Assembly: GCA_019118365.1 (NCBI GenBank)
Contig: DWZA01000072.1
Span: 1-32,629 of the forward strand
Reading direction: 5' to 3'
Source of the DNA: Candidatus Lachnoclostridium stercoravium
GTDB taxonomy: Bacteria > Bacillota > Clostridia > Lachnospirales > Lachnospiraceae
Length of the DNA: 32,629 nucleotides
Part shown: piece by piece, positions 23,795-31,851 of the stretch
Position numbering within the stretch: the stretch's first letter is position 1
How the letters are laid out: each line of letters begins with the position of its first letter
The notes under the pieces: generated by a model
What the model saw: only the letters and a program-made list of their open reading frames with translations
Databases searched by the model: none
Told to the model about the DNA's origin: nothing
Translations under genes and position numbers: made by a program

Positions 23795-25006
23795 CTACCA
23801 CTCCTGGCTCAAAAGGAAATCCGCTGCATGCATTGTCCGGATTCCCTCATAATTTCCTACGGAAAATTCATCTGTCCGCAGAACATATTTCGGATAATTA
23901 TCTGCTATTGACAGAAGATTTCCATATTCCCGTCGCTTAGTTTCTTCTCTTTCTATCCGCTCTGATACCTGGATATACATCTTTTCTTCTTTCCTGACAG
24001 CCACAAAATCAATTTCTGATGTTCCCAATTTTCCTGTAAATACATCGTATCCCCTGCGCAGCAATTCTAAATATATAATGTTTTCCAGCATGCCTGCAGC
24101 TGCGTCTTCGTCATATCCCAGTACGCTGAACCGAAGCGCAGGATCGGCCAGATAAAACTTTTCCAGAGTCTTCAGGATTTCTTTTCCCTTGATATCATAT
24201 CTGGAACAGCGATGGAGAAGATAGGCTGTCTCCAGCTTATTCAGGTAGCTATATACCGTTTCCGGATCCATCTGTCTGTTCTGGCTTTTCAAATACTTGG
24301 ATAACGTCAGCGCAGAAAACGTCTGTCCAACGTTCGAAAACGTATATTTTACCACTCTTTCCAGCTGGTCTACCTTACGGATCTGATTTCGTTTCACAAT
24401 ATCTGTAAAAATCGTTGAATTGTAAATATCTCTTACCACAGTATAGGCTTCCTCCAGAGTATACTCCTTCAGCTGCAGAGCCGGGAACCCTCCCATCTTC
24501 AGATAACGCCGGAATTCCGTATATCGGTCGCCAGACTGCGTATATTCCTCCCGAAATTTCAGATATTCGGAAAATGACAGGGGAAATATACGGAAAGAGA
24601 TATACCTTCCAGTCAGATACGTCGATATCTCAGACGACATCATCCTGGAATTGGAGCCTGTCACATAAATATCCATATCAAAATCGACCATAAATGAGTT
24701 TACTGCCCGCTCCCATTCTTCTACTTCCTGCACTTCATCTAAAAACAGATACGTTCTCTTTCCCGGAAGTATTTTTCCGCTGATTTCTTCGTATAATTTT
24801 GAGGCAGTATTAATTTCAGAATACCGCAGACTGTCAAAACGATAAAAGAGGATCTGCTCAGGCAGAACTCCCCTTTTTTTCAGTTCTTCCTGCAGCATCA
24901 GCAAAATCGTAGATTTTCCGCAGCGCCGTACACCAGTCAGGATCTTTACAAAAGGAGTATCGGTAAATGGCATGATCTTATCCATGTATTCTTTTCTATA
25001 AATCAC
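23795..25006 (-). CDS. AAA_14/DUF4143-family ATPase, copy 1
   Basis: A 403-residue P-loop ATPase with Walker A GVRRCGKST (about residues 25-33), Walker B YLFLDEVQEVEEW (near 91) and sensor-like YVTGSNSRMM. A DUF4143 region follows, with a winged-helix-like LTLSKYLKSQNRQMDPETVYSYLNKLE and a C-terminal PD-(D/E)XK-like fold. There the first acidic residue survives (SEIDFVAV), but the usual E-x-K is QVS (YIQVSE). I choose GTG 25006 since AGAGGTGAT lies directly upstream; GTG 25015 would sit inside that site. A minus-strand promoter TTGATA/TATGAT with 17-base spacing is at 25028-25056. Family function is not established. The sequence is A/T-richer than upstream genes. Confidence 0.85.
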   Translation of the reverse strand: MIYRKEYMDKIMPFTDTPFVKILTGVRRCGKSTILLMLQEELKKRGVLPEQILFYRFDSLRYSEINTASKLYEEISGKILPGKRTYLFLDEVQEVEEWERAVNSFMVDFDMDIYVTGSNSRMMSSEISTYLTGRYISFRIFPLSFSEYLKFREEYTQSGDRYTEFRRYLKMGGFPALQLKEYTLEEAYTVVRDIYNSTIFTDIVKRNQIRKVDQLERVVKYTFSNVGQTFSALTLSKYLKSQNRQMDPETVYSYLNKLETAYLLHRCSRYDIKGKEILKTLEKFYLADPALRFSVLGYDEDAAAGMLENIIYLELLRRGYDVFTGKLGTSEIDFVAVRKEEKMYIQVSERIEREETKRREYGNLLSIADNYPKYVLRTDEFSVGNYEGIRTMHAADFLLSQEW

Positions 25007-25027
25007 ATATATCACCTCTTTATTTAT

Positions 25028-25056
25028 ATCATAACCATATTTTATTTAAATATCAA
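25028..25056 (-). promoter_or_regulatory. Promoter of ATPase copy 1
   Basis: On the minus strand TTGATA (25051-25056) and TATGAT (25028-25033) have a 17-base spacer. Transcription would start about 15 bases before the GTG start. Confidence 0.6.
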
Positions 25057-25086
25057 TGCTTTTATCAGATTATACTCCATTAAAAA

Positions 25087-25118
25087 TATCATATATCCTG
25101 GCGCACGGCTGAACTGTT
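25087..25118 (+). repeat. Exact 32-base fragment of the first folded repeat
   Basis: These 32 bases are identical to 6873-6904, ending in GGCGCACGGCTGAACTGTT. Only the right arm of the third hairpin and the right outer arm are present; the left half is missing. It lies between the divergent ATPase genes, suggesting a decayed or partial copy. Confidence 0.85.
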
Positions 25119-25149
25119 GGAAAAAATAATTCCGAAATCGGAATAAAAA

Positions 25150-25178
25150 TTGATATATAATATGTTTTGTGATAGACT
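25150..25178 (+). promoter_or_regulatory. Promoter of ATPase copy 2
   Basis: TTGATA (25150-25155) and TAGACT (25173-25178) are spaced by 17 bases. A small dyad ATTCCG/CGGAAT (25129-25144) lies just upstream. The same -35 box occurs in the divergent promoter. Confidence 0.5.
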
Positions 25179-25223
25179 GGAAATATAATTAATAAAGGTA
25201 AAAGAGAATGGGGGTGTTGAAGA

Positions 25224-26447
25224 TTGATCATACGTGAAGAATATCTGCAGCAGCTGATATCCTGGAAAGACGAGCAAGTCATTAAAGTGGTGACAGGAAT
25301 CCGCCGCTGTGGAAAATCTACGTTATTGAAACAATTCCAGGAATATCTGCGGCAAAACGGTACGGAGCCGGAGCAGATTGTTTCTGTGAATTTCGAAGAT
25401 CTGGAATTTGAAGACCTTCTGGATTATAAAGCGCTGTATTCCTATATCAGAGAACGCCTTTGTTCAGGCCGGAAAACTTACATTTTTCTGGACGAGATTC
25501 AAAAAGTGTCCTCTTTTGAAAAAGTTATAGACAGTCTTTATATTCAGGAGAATACAGATATCTATATTACTGGCTCCAACGCATATATGCTTTCCGGCGA
25601 TCTGGCGACGTTTCTTACCGGACGATACGTGGAAATAGCTATGTTGCCCTTTTCATTTAAAGAATACGCAGAAATTACAGGGATCCCGCGAGAACAGGCT
25701 TTTGCGGATTACATGAAAAATGGCGGACTGCCCTATGTCGCAGTTATGGACCGGACAGATGAAAAGGTGGACGCTTATCTGGAAGGTATTTATAATACGG
25801 TGATCATCAAAGATATTGAGGACAGACAGAGCCGCAGAGAACGCGATCCGGAAAAACGAAAAATCACAGATATCGTGCTGCTGAAGACGATCGCACGTTT
25901 TCTGGCAGGAGTGATCGGAAGCCCTGTATCAATACGAAGCGTGACAGATTATCTGATCTCATCTGGAAGAAAAGTTTCTCCAAACACTGTGGATGATTAT
26001 GTAGAAGCATTGACAGAAGCTTTTATCTTTTATCCGGCAGAACGGTTTGATATTACAGGAAAACAGCTTTTAAAAAATAATAAAAAGTTTTATATGGTCG
26101 ATCTGGGACTGAGAAATCACATTCTCCCCAAAAGACGGTATGATCTTGGCTTTTCCATAGAAAACATAGTTTTTTTCGAGCTTATGCGGCGGGGCTATAA
26201 GGTCATGATCGGTAAGATCGGCAGGGCGGAAGTTGATTTTATCGCCCAAAAACAAGGTGTGCTGACGTATTATCAGGTAACGGCGGATATGACGTCTCAG
26301 GAGACGTTTGAGAGGGAGATGAGGCCGCTGCGGGCGATCCGGGATAATTATGAGAAGATCGTGCTTACCCTGGACCGTTTTACTATTGGAAATTACGACG
26401 GGATTAAGGTAGTTAATGTGGAAGACTGGCTCCTGAGAAAAGCGTGA
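25224..26447 (+). CDS. AAA_14/DUF4143-family ATPase, copy 2
   Basis: A 407-residue relative of copy 1 with Walker A GIRRCGKST (near residue 25), Walker B YIFLDEIQKV (near 90) and YITGSNAYML. Its DUF4143 part ends in a PD-(D/E)XK-like segment, RAEVDFIAQKQGVLTYYQVTAD, where the E-x-K pair is again replaced (Q-V-T). The start is TTG 25224, after GGGGGTG about seven bases upstream. The two copies are divergent, clearly different in sequence and not a recent duplication. The closing RFTIGNYDGIKVVNVEDWLL also resembles the end of copy 1 (EFSVGNYEGIRTMHAADFLL). Confidence 0.85.
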   Translation: MIIREEYLQQLISWKDEQVIKVVTGIRRCGKSTLLKQFQEYLRQNGTEPEQIVSVNFEDLEFEDLLDYKALYSYIRERLCSGRKTYIFLDEIQKVSSFEKVIDSLYIQENTDIYITGSNAYMLSGDLATFLTGRYVEIAMLPFSFKEYAEITGIPREQAFADYMKNGGLPYVAVMDRTDEKVDAYLEGIYNTVIIKDIEDRQSRRERDPEKRKITDIVLLKTIARFLAGVIGSPVSIRSVTDYLISSGRKVSPNTVDDYVEALTEAFIFYPAERFDITGKQLLKNNKKFYMVDLGLRNHILPKRRYDLGFSIENIVFFELMRRGYKVMIGKIGRAEVDFIAQKQGVLTYYQVTADMTSQETFEREMRPLRAIRDNYEKIVLTLDRFTIGNYDGIKVVNVEDWLLRKA

Positions 26448-26567
26448 GAGAAGGAGCAGAGATATAAGTATTCGCTTATATCCCTGTCCTTTGAAACCTT
26501 CACTATTGCATAGTGTTGCAAAAACTGCTACTATAAAGGAAATGAAACGAAGTGAAAGAGGAATATC

Positions 26568-27285
26568 ATGGACTTTAAGCAGATCACCTATATCATAAAA
26601 GTGGCGGAATGCCGGAATATCACAAAAGCGGCCCGCGAACTCTATATTTCCCAGCCGTCCTTAAGCCAGCTTATTTCAAAAGCAGAAGAGGAATTGGGTA
26701 TTCGGATCTTTGACCGCAATACCAATCCCCTTACGCTGATCTATGCCGGGAAGCGTTATATAGAAGAAGCAAAAAAGATCATAGATATCAATGAAAATAT
26801 TAAAAAAGAGCTGCAGGACATCGCCGGCTGCCAAAAAGGCCTGATCGTTTTAGGGATACCAAGGGAACGGGGTTTTAGACAGGACAAAATGTTTGGACGG
26901 GTATTCGGATGTGATCGATTGGGAGAAGATCCGGGATCTGCCCTTTGTAGTGTTAAAACAGGGTCACGGGAGCCGGAAGACCTGCGAAGAGATCTTTGCG
27001 AGATACGGTTTTTCTCCCAGGATCCTGCTGGAGACAAGCAGCAATCTGACAGCTTTGCGGATGGTGGAAGAGGGAGTCGCGGCGGCGATCGTGCCGGAGA
27101 TGACGATCCGTCTGTTCCAGGGAAGCCGGAGATTTAATACATATTCCCTGGATAAAGAGCCTGTTACATGGAACGTCCTGGCAGCGTACCGGAAGAACGC
27201 TTATCAGAACGCGGCGCAGAAGAGTATGATCGAGATGGCCAGAGAAATATTTGAAAAACGGACAAAATACAATTATTCATCGTAA
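26568..27285 (+). pseudogene. LysR-family regulator, internal deletion plus frame change
   Basis: The N-terminal half reads MDFKQITYIIKVAECRNITKAARELYISQPSLSQL and runs through the linker helix to GLIVLGIPRERG (to about 26870), the normal start of the effector domain. The second half continues in the next frame as DVIDWEKIRDLPFVVLKQGHGSRKTCEEIF through AAIVPEMTIRLFQ to the stop at 27285, a normal LysR C terminus. Together they give about 240 residues against about 295 expected, so roughly 55-65 residues of effector subdomain are missing at the junction near 26870-26893, as well as the reading frame. A truncated DNA-binding fragment might still be made. Confidence 0.85.
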
Positions 27286-27310
27286 AAAGTGTGGGAACAC
27301 CACACTTTTT
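27284..27310. terminator. Bidirectional terminator after the LysR pseudogene
   Basis: Perfect 11-base arms AAAAAGTGTGG (27284-27294) and CCACACTTTTT (27300-27310) enclose a five-base loop. The A-run and T-run make it usable from either strand. It starts just before the pseudogene's final stop codon. Confidence 0.85.
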
Positions 27311-27312
27311 CG

Positions 27313-27350
27313 TTGTAAAAAATGTAATTTGGCCGTATACTATATAGTAT
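27313..27350 (+). promoter_or_regulatory. Promoter with palindrome before ATPase copy 3
   Basis: TTGTAA (27313-27318) and TATACT (27336-27341) are separated by 17 bases. The -10 box overlaps a perfect 14-base palindrome ATACTATATAGTAT (27337-27350), a possible operator. The ATG is about 25 bases further. Confidence 0.55.
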
Positions 27351-27374
27351 CATACTGATTCAGGAGGTGCATGG

Positions 27375-28676
27375 ATGTATCGGACTGCGATTGAAAAACT
27401 TTATCAATGGAAGGACAGCAAACGCAGAAAGCCGCTGATCATTGAAGGGGCAAGGCAGGTAGGAAAGACCTGGCTGATGAAGGAATTTGGACGCAGGGCC
27501 TATAAAGACACGGTCTATATCAATTTTGATTCAAATTCCAGGATGTCCGAGTTGTTTGCTTTAGATCTTGACCCGAACCGTCTGATCATGGGGATCGAAC
27601 TGTATGCGGGAAGAAAAATCGATCCGGAAAATACGCTTCTGATTTTTGATGAAGTTCAGGAAGTGCCGCGGGCGCTTTCTTCTTTAAAATACTTTTGTGA
27701 AAACGCGCCTCAGTATCCGATCGTCTGCGCAGGATCTCTATTGGGAATTGCCCTCCATGGGGGAACGTCGTTTCCTGTAGGAAAAGTGGATTTCTTAGAT
27801 CTGTATCCTCTGTCTTTTCGGGAATTTTTGATGGCGACCGCAGGAGAGCGGTTTGCAGAACTTTTAGACAGTCGGGATTATTCGATGATCACTGCTTTTA
27901 AACATATTTATATCGATGCGCTTAAGCAATATTATTTTGTCGGCGGTATGCCGGAGGCAGTACAGAGCTTCACAGAAGAGAAGGATTTTAATGAAGTCCG
28001 GATGATCCAAAAGCGGATATTGGAAGCGTATGAACAGGATTTTTCAAAGCATGCTCCGACAGATGTCGTCCCAAAGATCCGTATGGTCTGGAACAGCATT
28101 CCTTCTCAGCTTGCGAAAGAAAATAAGAAATTTATCTACGGCCTGGTACGGGAGGGCGGACGTGCGAAAGAGTATGAGTCAACGATCATGTGGTTGTGCG
28201 ACTGCGGACTCGTCCATAAGGTCAGCCGTGTGAATGCGGGAAGGATCCCATTAAAGGCATATGAAGATATGAAAGCGTTTAAATTATTCATAGTAGACGT
28301 AGGGCTGCTTGGATGCATGGCCGGGCTGAACCAGCGTATTCTGCTGGATAGCGGTCTGTTTACAGAATTTAAAGGGGCGCTGACGGAACAATATGTATGT
28401 CAGCAGCTTAAAACTATAGAAGATCTGAATGTTTATTATTATACGAATGACCGCGGTTCCTGCGAGGTGGATTTTGTGATCGACAACGGAGAGCAGGCAA
28501 TACCGGTAGAAGTAAAAGCAGAGGTTAATTTAAAGGCGAAGAGCCTGAAAATTTACCGTGAAAAATATGATCCTGTGATTTCTGTCCGCACCTCTATGGC
28601 AGACTATAAAAAGGAGGAGCAGCTCGTAAATCTGCCATTGTATGCGCTGGAGGAAATCAACCGTTTGGATCAATAA
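27375..28676 (+). CDS. AAA_14/DUF4143-family ATPase, copy 3 (nuclease motif intact)
   Basis: A 433-residue COG1373-type ATPase with Walker A EGARQVGKTW (near residue 25), Walker B LLIFDEVQEV (near 90) and CAGSLLGIALHGG, then FLDLYPLSFREFL. The C-terminal DUF4143/PD-(D/E)XK-like segment keeps the full D-E-x-K set: D366 in CEVDFVI and E379/K381 in PVEVKAE. It therefore differs from copies 1 and 2, which have lost E-x-K. RBS CAGGAGGTG precedes ATG 27375. It is flanked by its own promoter and a strong terminator, so it is a single-gene unit. Biological role is unproven. Confidence 0.87.
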   Translation: MYRTAIEKLYQWKDSKRRKPLIIEGARQVGKTWLMKEFGRRAYKDTVYINFDSNSRMSELFALDLDPNRLIMGIELYAGRKIDPENTLLIFDEVQEVPRALSSLKYFCENAPQYPIVCAGSLLGIALHGGTSFPVGKVDFLDLYPLSFREFLMATAGERFAELLDSRDYSMITAFKHIYIDALKQYYFVGGMPEAVQSFTEEKDFNEVRMIQKRILEAYEQDFSKHAPTDVVPKIRMVWNSIPSQLAKENKKFIYGLVREGGRAKEYESTIMWLCDCGLVHKVSRVNAGRIPLKAYEDMKAFKLFIVDVGLLGCMAGLNQRILLDSGLFTEFKGALTEQYVCQQLKTIEDLNVYYYTNDRGSCEVDFVIDNGEQAIPVEVKAEVNLKAKSLKIYREKYDPVISVRTSMADYKKEEQLVNLPLYALEEINRLDQ

Positions 28677-28693
28677 ACAGGATAAAAATGAGG

Positions 28694-28730
28694 AAAGGCT
28701 ATTGGCGAAGACACCAGTAGCCTTTTTATT
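28694..28730 (+). terminator. Terminator of ATPase copy 3
   Basis: Arms AAAGGCTATTGG (28694-28705) and CCAGTAGCCTTT (28714-28725) form 12 pairs with one G-U, an eight-base loop and a following T-rich tail. It lies 18 bases after the stop codon. Confidence 0.85.
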
Positions 28731-28897
28731 ATGGAAAAAATCAATATCGATCATAGGAAATCTTATATAGTATAGACGGTATACATAAATATATTGATGA
28801 ACTTTTGCAAGAAATGCACAAAGATCAGATAGCAAAAGCTCGTTTATAAAGAAAACCAATGACGGACATTGGAGACAGATATTTTACTGATCAATGA
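28731..28897 (+). pseudogene. Possible remnant of a small unknown gene
   Basis: In the 288 bases between ATPase copy 3 and the RraA-like gene, two frames together read like one protein. MEKINIDHRKSYIV (28731-28772) is followed, after a frame change and a TAG, by DGIHKYIDELLQEMHKDQI and KARL (28775-28846). A TAA then precedes RKPMTDIGDRYFTDQ to 28897. The amphipathic, helix-like composition is unlike random A/T-rich DNA. I do not recognise a family. It may simply be noise. Confidence 0.3.
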
Positions 28898-28964
28898 TAA
28901 AAAGCTATAGTAAAACCAGATACAGAAGAGAATATTGTTCTAATAGGTTCAGGAGGTATTTATT

Positions 28965-29654
28965 ATGGAAGCAAAGATCGGTTACAGGATTTACAAGGAT
29001 ATCAAACGCCCTTCCAGGGAGTTGATCGAACGGTTAAGGGAATTTTCCGCGCCGGAGCTGTGCGACGGCTCCATCGTGTACAACGCTATGGATTATCATA
29101 TCAAGCCTATGGTTACGAGGAAGAAGATCTGCGGGCCGGCGGTAACGGTTAAATTGACCATGGGAGACAGCTTGATGGTGACGAAGGCTGTGGATATGGC
29201 TCAGCCGGGAGATGTGATCGTGATCGACGGCAGGGGCAGCGGCAACAACGCCCTCTGGGGCGACCACAGGAGCCTTTCCTGTAAGGTGAAAGGGATCGAA
29301 GGCGTAGTTATGGACGGGGCGTTCCGGGATCTGGAAGAATGCGAAGAGATCGGTTTCCCAATGTATGCGAAAGCAGTCACCTGCGGTTCCAGCACGAAAA
29401 ATTCCAACGGCGAGATCAATGTGACGATCTCCTGCGGCGGCGTGACAGTGAATCCGGGAGATATCATCGTAGGGGATGTAAACGGCGTCTGCGTAATCCC
29501 GCAGGAGTTTGCGGAGGAGATCATGGCGAACGCGAAGAAGAAGATGGAAAGCCTGGAAAAGGTGACGAAAGAGATCCTGGAACAGAAGAAGGTGCTGCCG
29601 GACAACTACGTGGCGAACCTGGCGAAACTGGGATATGGAGATTATACAGAGTAA
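28965..29654 (+). CDS. RraA-like aldolase/lyase family protein
   Basis: A 229-residue protein of the RraA/HMG-CHA aldolase family. Relatives include 4-hydroxy-4-methyl-2-oxoglutarate and 4-carboxy-4-hydroxy-2-oxoadipate aldolases, which cleave tertiary hydroxy acids with a divalent metal. The core reads PGDVIVIDGRGSGNNALWGDHRSL followed by VKGIEGVVMDGAFRD, where the Arg-Asp pair (near residues 120-121) is the usual substrate/metal site. The C-terminal helix extends beyond minimal RraA. CAGGAGG lies before ATG 28965. The adjacent aconitase-family hydratase, 135 bases downstream, suggests a hydration-cleavage pair. A role as an RNase E inhibitor is unlikely in this organism. Confidence 0.82.
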   Translation: MEAKIGYRIYKDIKRPSRELIERLREFSAPELCDGSIVYNAMDYHIKPMVTRKKICGPAVTVKLTMGDSLMVTKAVDMAQPGDVIVIDGRGSGNNALWGDHRSLSCKVKGIEGVVMDGAFRDLEECEEIGFPMYAKAVTCGSSTKNSNGEINVTISCGGVTVNPGDIIVGDVNGVCVIPQEFAEEIMANAKKKMESLEKVTKEILEQKKVLPDNYVANLAKLGYGDYTE

Positions 29655-29789
29655 ACCTGCATGCACCGGCAGACGGGTGCGACGCCAAACCGCAAAAATC
29701 CGACGGACGCATTGGCATCCCTGAATGCATGCCGCCTGCCGGCGGCGGATCTTCAGAGTAATGTTCAAAAAAGAAAAGGAGAAGAAAAT

Positions 29790-31729
29790 ATGGGACAAAA
29801 CATGATTCAAAAGCTTATTGCCAGCCATCTGGTTTCCGGCAGTATGGAGCCTGGCAGTGAGATCTATATAAAGATCGACCACACCCTGACCCACGATATC
29901 ACGGCAGTTATGGCATATCTTGCCTTTGAAGCCCTGGATATCCCGAAGGTGAAAACAGAATGCTCAGTAAGTTACCTGGATCACAACTTGCTCCAGGTAG
30001 ACAGTAAAACGCCGGACGATCACATTTTCCTTCAGAGCATTGCAAAAAAATACGGACTCTATCTTTCCAGGCCTGGAAACGGCATCTGTCATATGATCCA
30101 CTATTTCCGTTTTGGAAAGCCGGGAAAGAGCCTGATGGGAACTGACAGCCATACCACTACCGGAGGCGCTTTGGGAATGCTTGCCATCGGCGCCGGGGGC
30201 ATGGACGTGGCTACAGCCATGGCGAGCCTTCCTATGAGACTTAAGATGCCAAAGGTAGTCCGTGTGGAGCTGAAAGGAAAGCTTCATCCGCAGGTTTCCG
30301 CCAAGGATGTGATCCTGGAAATGCTTCGCAGGCTGACGGTAAAAGGCGGAGTGGGAAAAGCTTACGAATATGTGGGAGAAGGCGTAAAGAGCCTTACCGT
30401 AGCCCAGAGAGGCACGATCGCCAACATGGGCGCGGAGCTGGGAGCGACGACTTCCGTATTCCCTGCTGACGACGAAGTGAGAAAATTCCTGAAAGCCCAG
30501 GGAAGAGAAGAAGACTATACGCCTCTTTATCCGGACGAGGACTGTACTTACGATGAATATATGGAGATCGATCTAAGCAGCCTGGAACCGCTGGTAGCGT
30601 GTCCGTCCATGCCGGACAAAGTGGTAAAGGTAAAAGATGTGGAACACGTAAAAGTAGATCAGGTGTTCATCGGAAGCTGCACCAACGGCTCCTACAGCGA
30701 TATCAAAAAAGCTGCGGCTGTGCTGGACGGCCATGTGGTAAATGAAAATGTTTCCCTGACCGTAGCAGTAGGCACAAAACAGATCCTTCAGATGCTGGTG
30801 GAGGACGGCACGATGTCAAAGCTTCTCTGCTCCGGAGCCAGGATCCTGGAATGCGCCTGCGGGCCATGTACCGGCATCGGACAGGCGGCTCCGACCAACG
30901 GGGTTTCCGTCCGCACCTCCAACCGCAACTTCCCAGGACGGGGCGGCACGCCGGATGCGCAGCTGTACCTGGTAAGCCCGGAGGTTGCTGCGGCTACCGC
31001 TATTACCGGATATATTACAGAGCCGTCCAAGGTATGCGATATTTCAAAACTGGAGGATATTACAGAGCCGGATGAGTACATTGTAGACGATAAGATGCTG
31101 ATCCCGCCGGCGGAAGGAGATACTTCTGACGTGGAGATCATCCGCGGGCCAAACATCAAGCCGCTGCCGATCCCGGAAATGGTAAGAGATGTGATCGAAG
31201 TGCCGGTTTCTCTGAAAGCAGGGGACAATATTTCCACAGACGATATCATCCCGGCAAGCGCTACATTTTCCGCTATGCGTTCCAATATCCCCATGGTGGC
31301 AGAGATCGTATTTTCCAGATATGATAAGGATTTTGTCCAGAGAGCGAAAGACGCGAAAACAGCGTTATCGTAGGCGGCGAGAATTACGGCCAGGGCTCCA
31401 GCAGGGAACATGCGGCTATTGCGCCTATGTACCTGGGGGTAAAAGCGGTGATCGCAAAATCCATGGCGAGGATCCATAAGAACAACCTGATCAACCATGG
31501 AGTCCTTCCGCTGATATTTGCGGATAAAGAAGATTACGACAAGATCAGCCTGGGAGATCAGCTGGTTCTGTCGGACTGCCTGGAAGGGATCAGGAAGAAA
31601 GAGATCCAGGTGACAGATAAGACAAAGAGATTTACTTTTAAAACAGTGCTGGACATTTCCGATGATGAAGCGGAGGTGCTGCTGGCAGGGGGGCAGCTGA
31701 GATATATTAAGAAGCAGATCCAGGCGTAA
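29790..31729 (+). pseudogene. Aconitase-family hydratase broken by a -1 frameshift
   Basis: An iron-sulfur hydro-lyase of the short (about 640-residue) aconitase-like family. From ATG 29790 (RBS AAAAGGAG) it reads MGQNMIQKLIASHLVSGSMEPG and shows 4Fe-4S ligand regions GSCTNGSYSDIK (near residue 296) and CACGPCTGIGQ (near 355). The first frame ends at TAG 31371-31373. The swivel domain continues in the -1 frame: [20 protein letters not shown], then [29 protein letters not shown], to the stop at 31729. Loss of one base within GCGAAAAC near 31357-31364 would explain the break; restored length is about 646 residues, normal for the family. The separated swivel domain carries active-site residues, so the product is probably inactive unless this is a sequencing error. 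Confidence 0.88.
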
Positions 31730-31758
31730 GACGGAGCTGCAATAGAAAAGTATCATTG

Positions 31759-31814
31759 ATCACAGGAGAGAAAATCCGACCGAAGAAAGCGGGGTTTTCT
31801 TTCCTGTGATTTTT
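31759..31814 (+). terminator. Terminator after the aconitase-like gene
   Basis: ATCACAGGAGAGAAAATCC (31759-31777) pairs with the complementary arm at about 31792-31810, with G-U pairs, and TTTT follows. It ends the RraA/aconitase unit 30 bases after the final stop. Confidence 0.85.
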
Positions 31815-31851
31815 GTGTTATACTACATAATAGAAAGGGGTGTGTATACAG

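Noticed and set aside
28965..29654. RraA as regulator of RNase E
   Set aside because: Clostridia generally rely on RNase Y/J systems and the genetic context is metabolic, so an aldolase-type role is more likely.
29661..29789. N-terminal extension of the aconitase-like protein from an ATG at 29661
   Set aside because: The extension is low in family similarity and passes through GC-rich dyads; ATG 29790 has a good ribosome site and the standard family N terminus.
31340..31380. Programmed -1 frameshifting in the aconitase-like gene
   Set aside because: The frame change is -1, but the site GCG AAA ACA is not an X XXY YYZ heptamer and no downstream stimulatory structure is evident; members of this family are normally a single frame.
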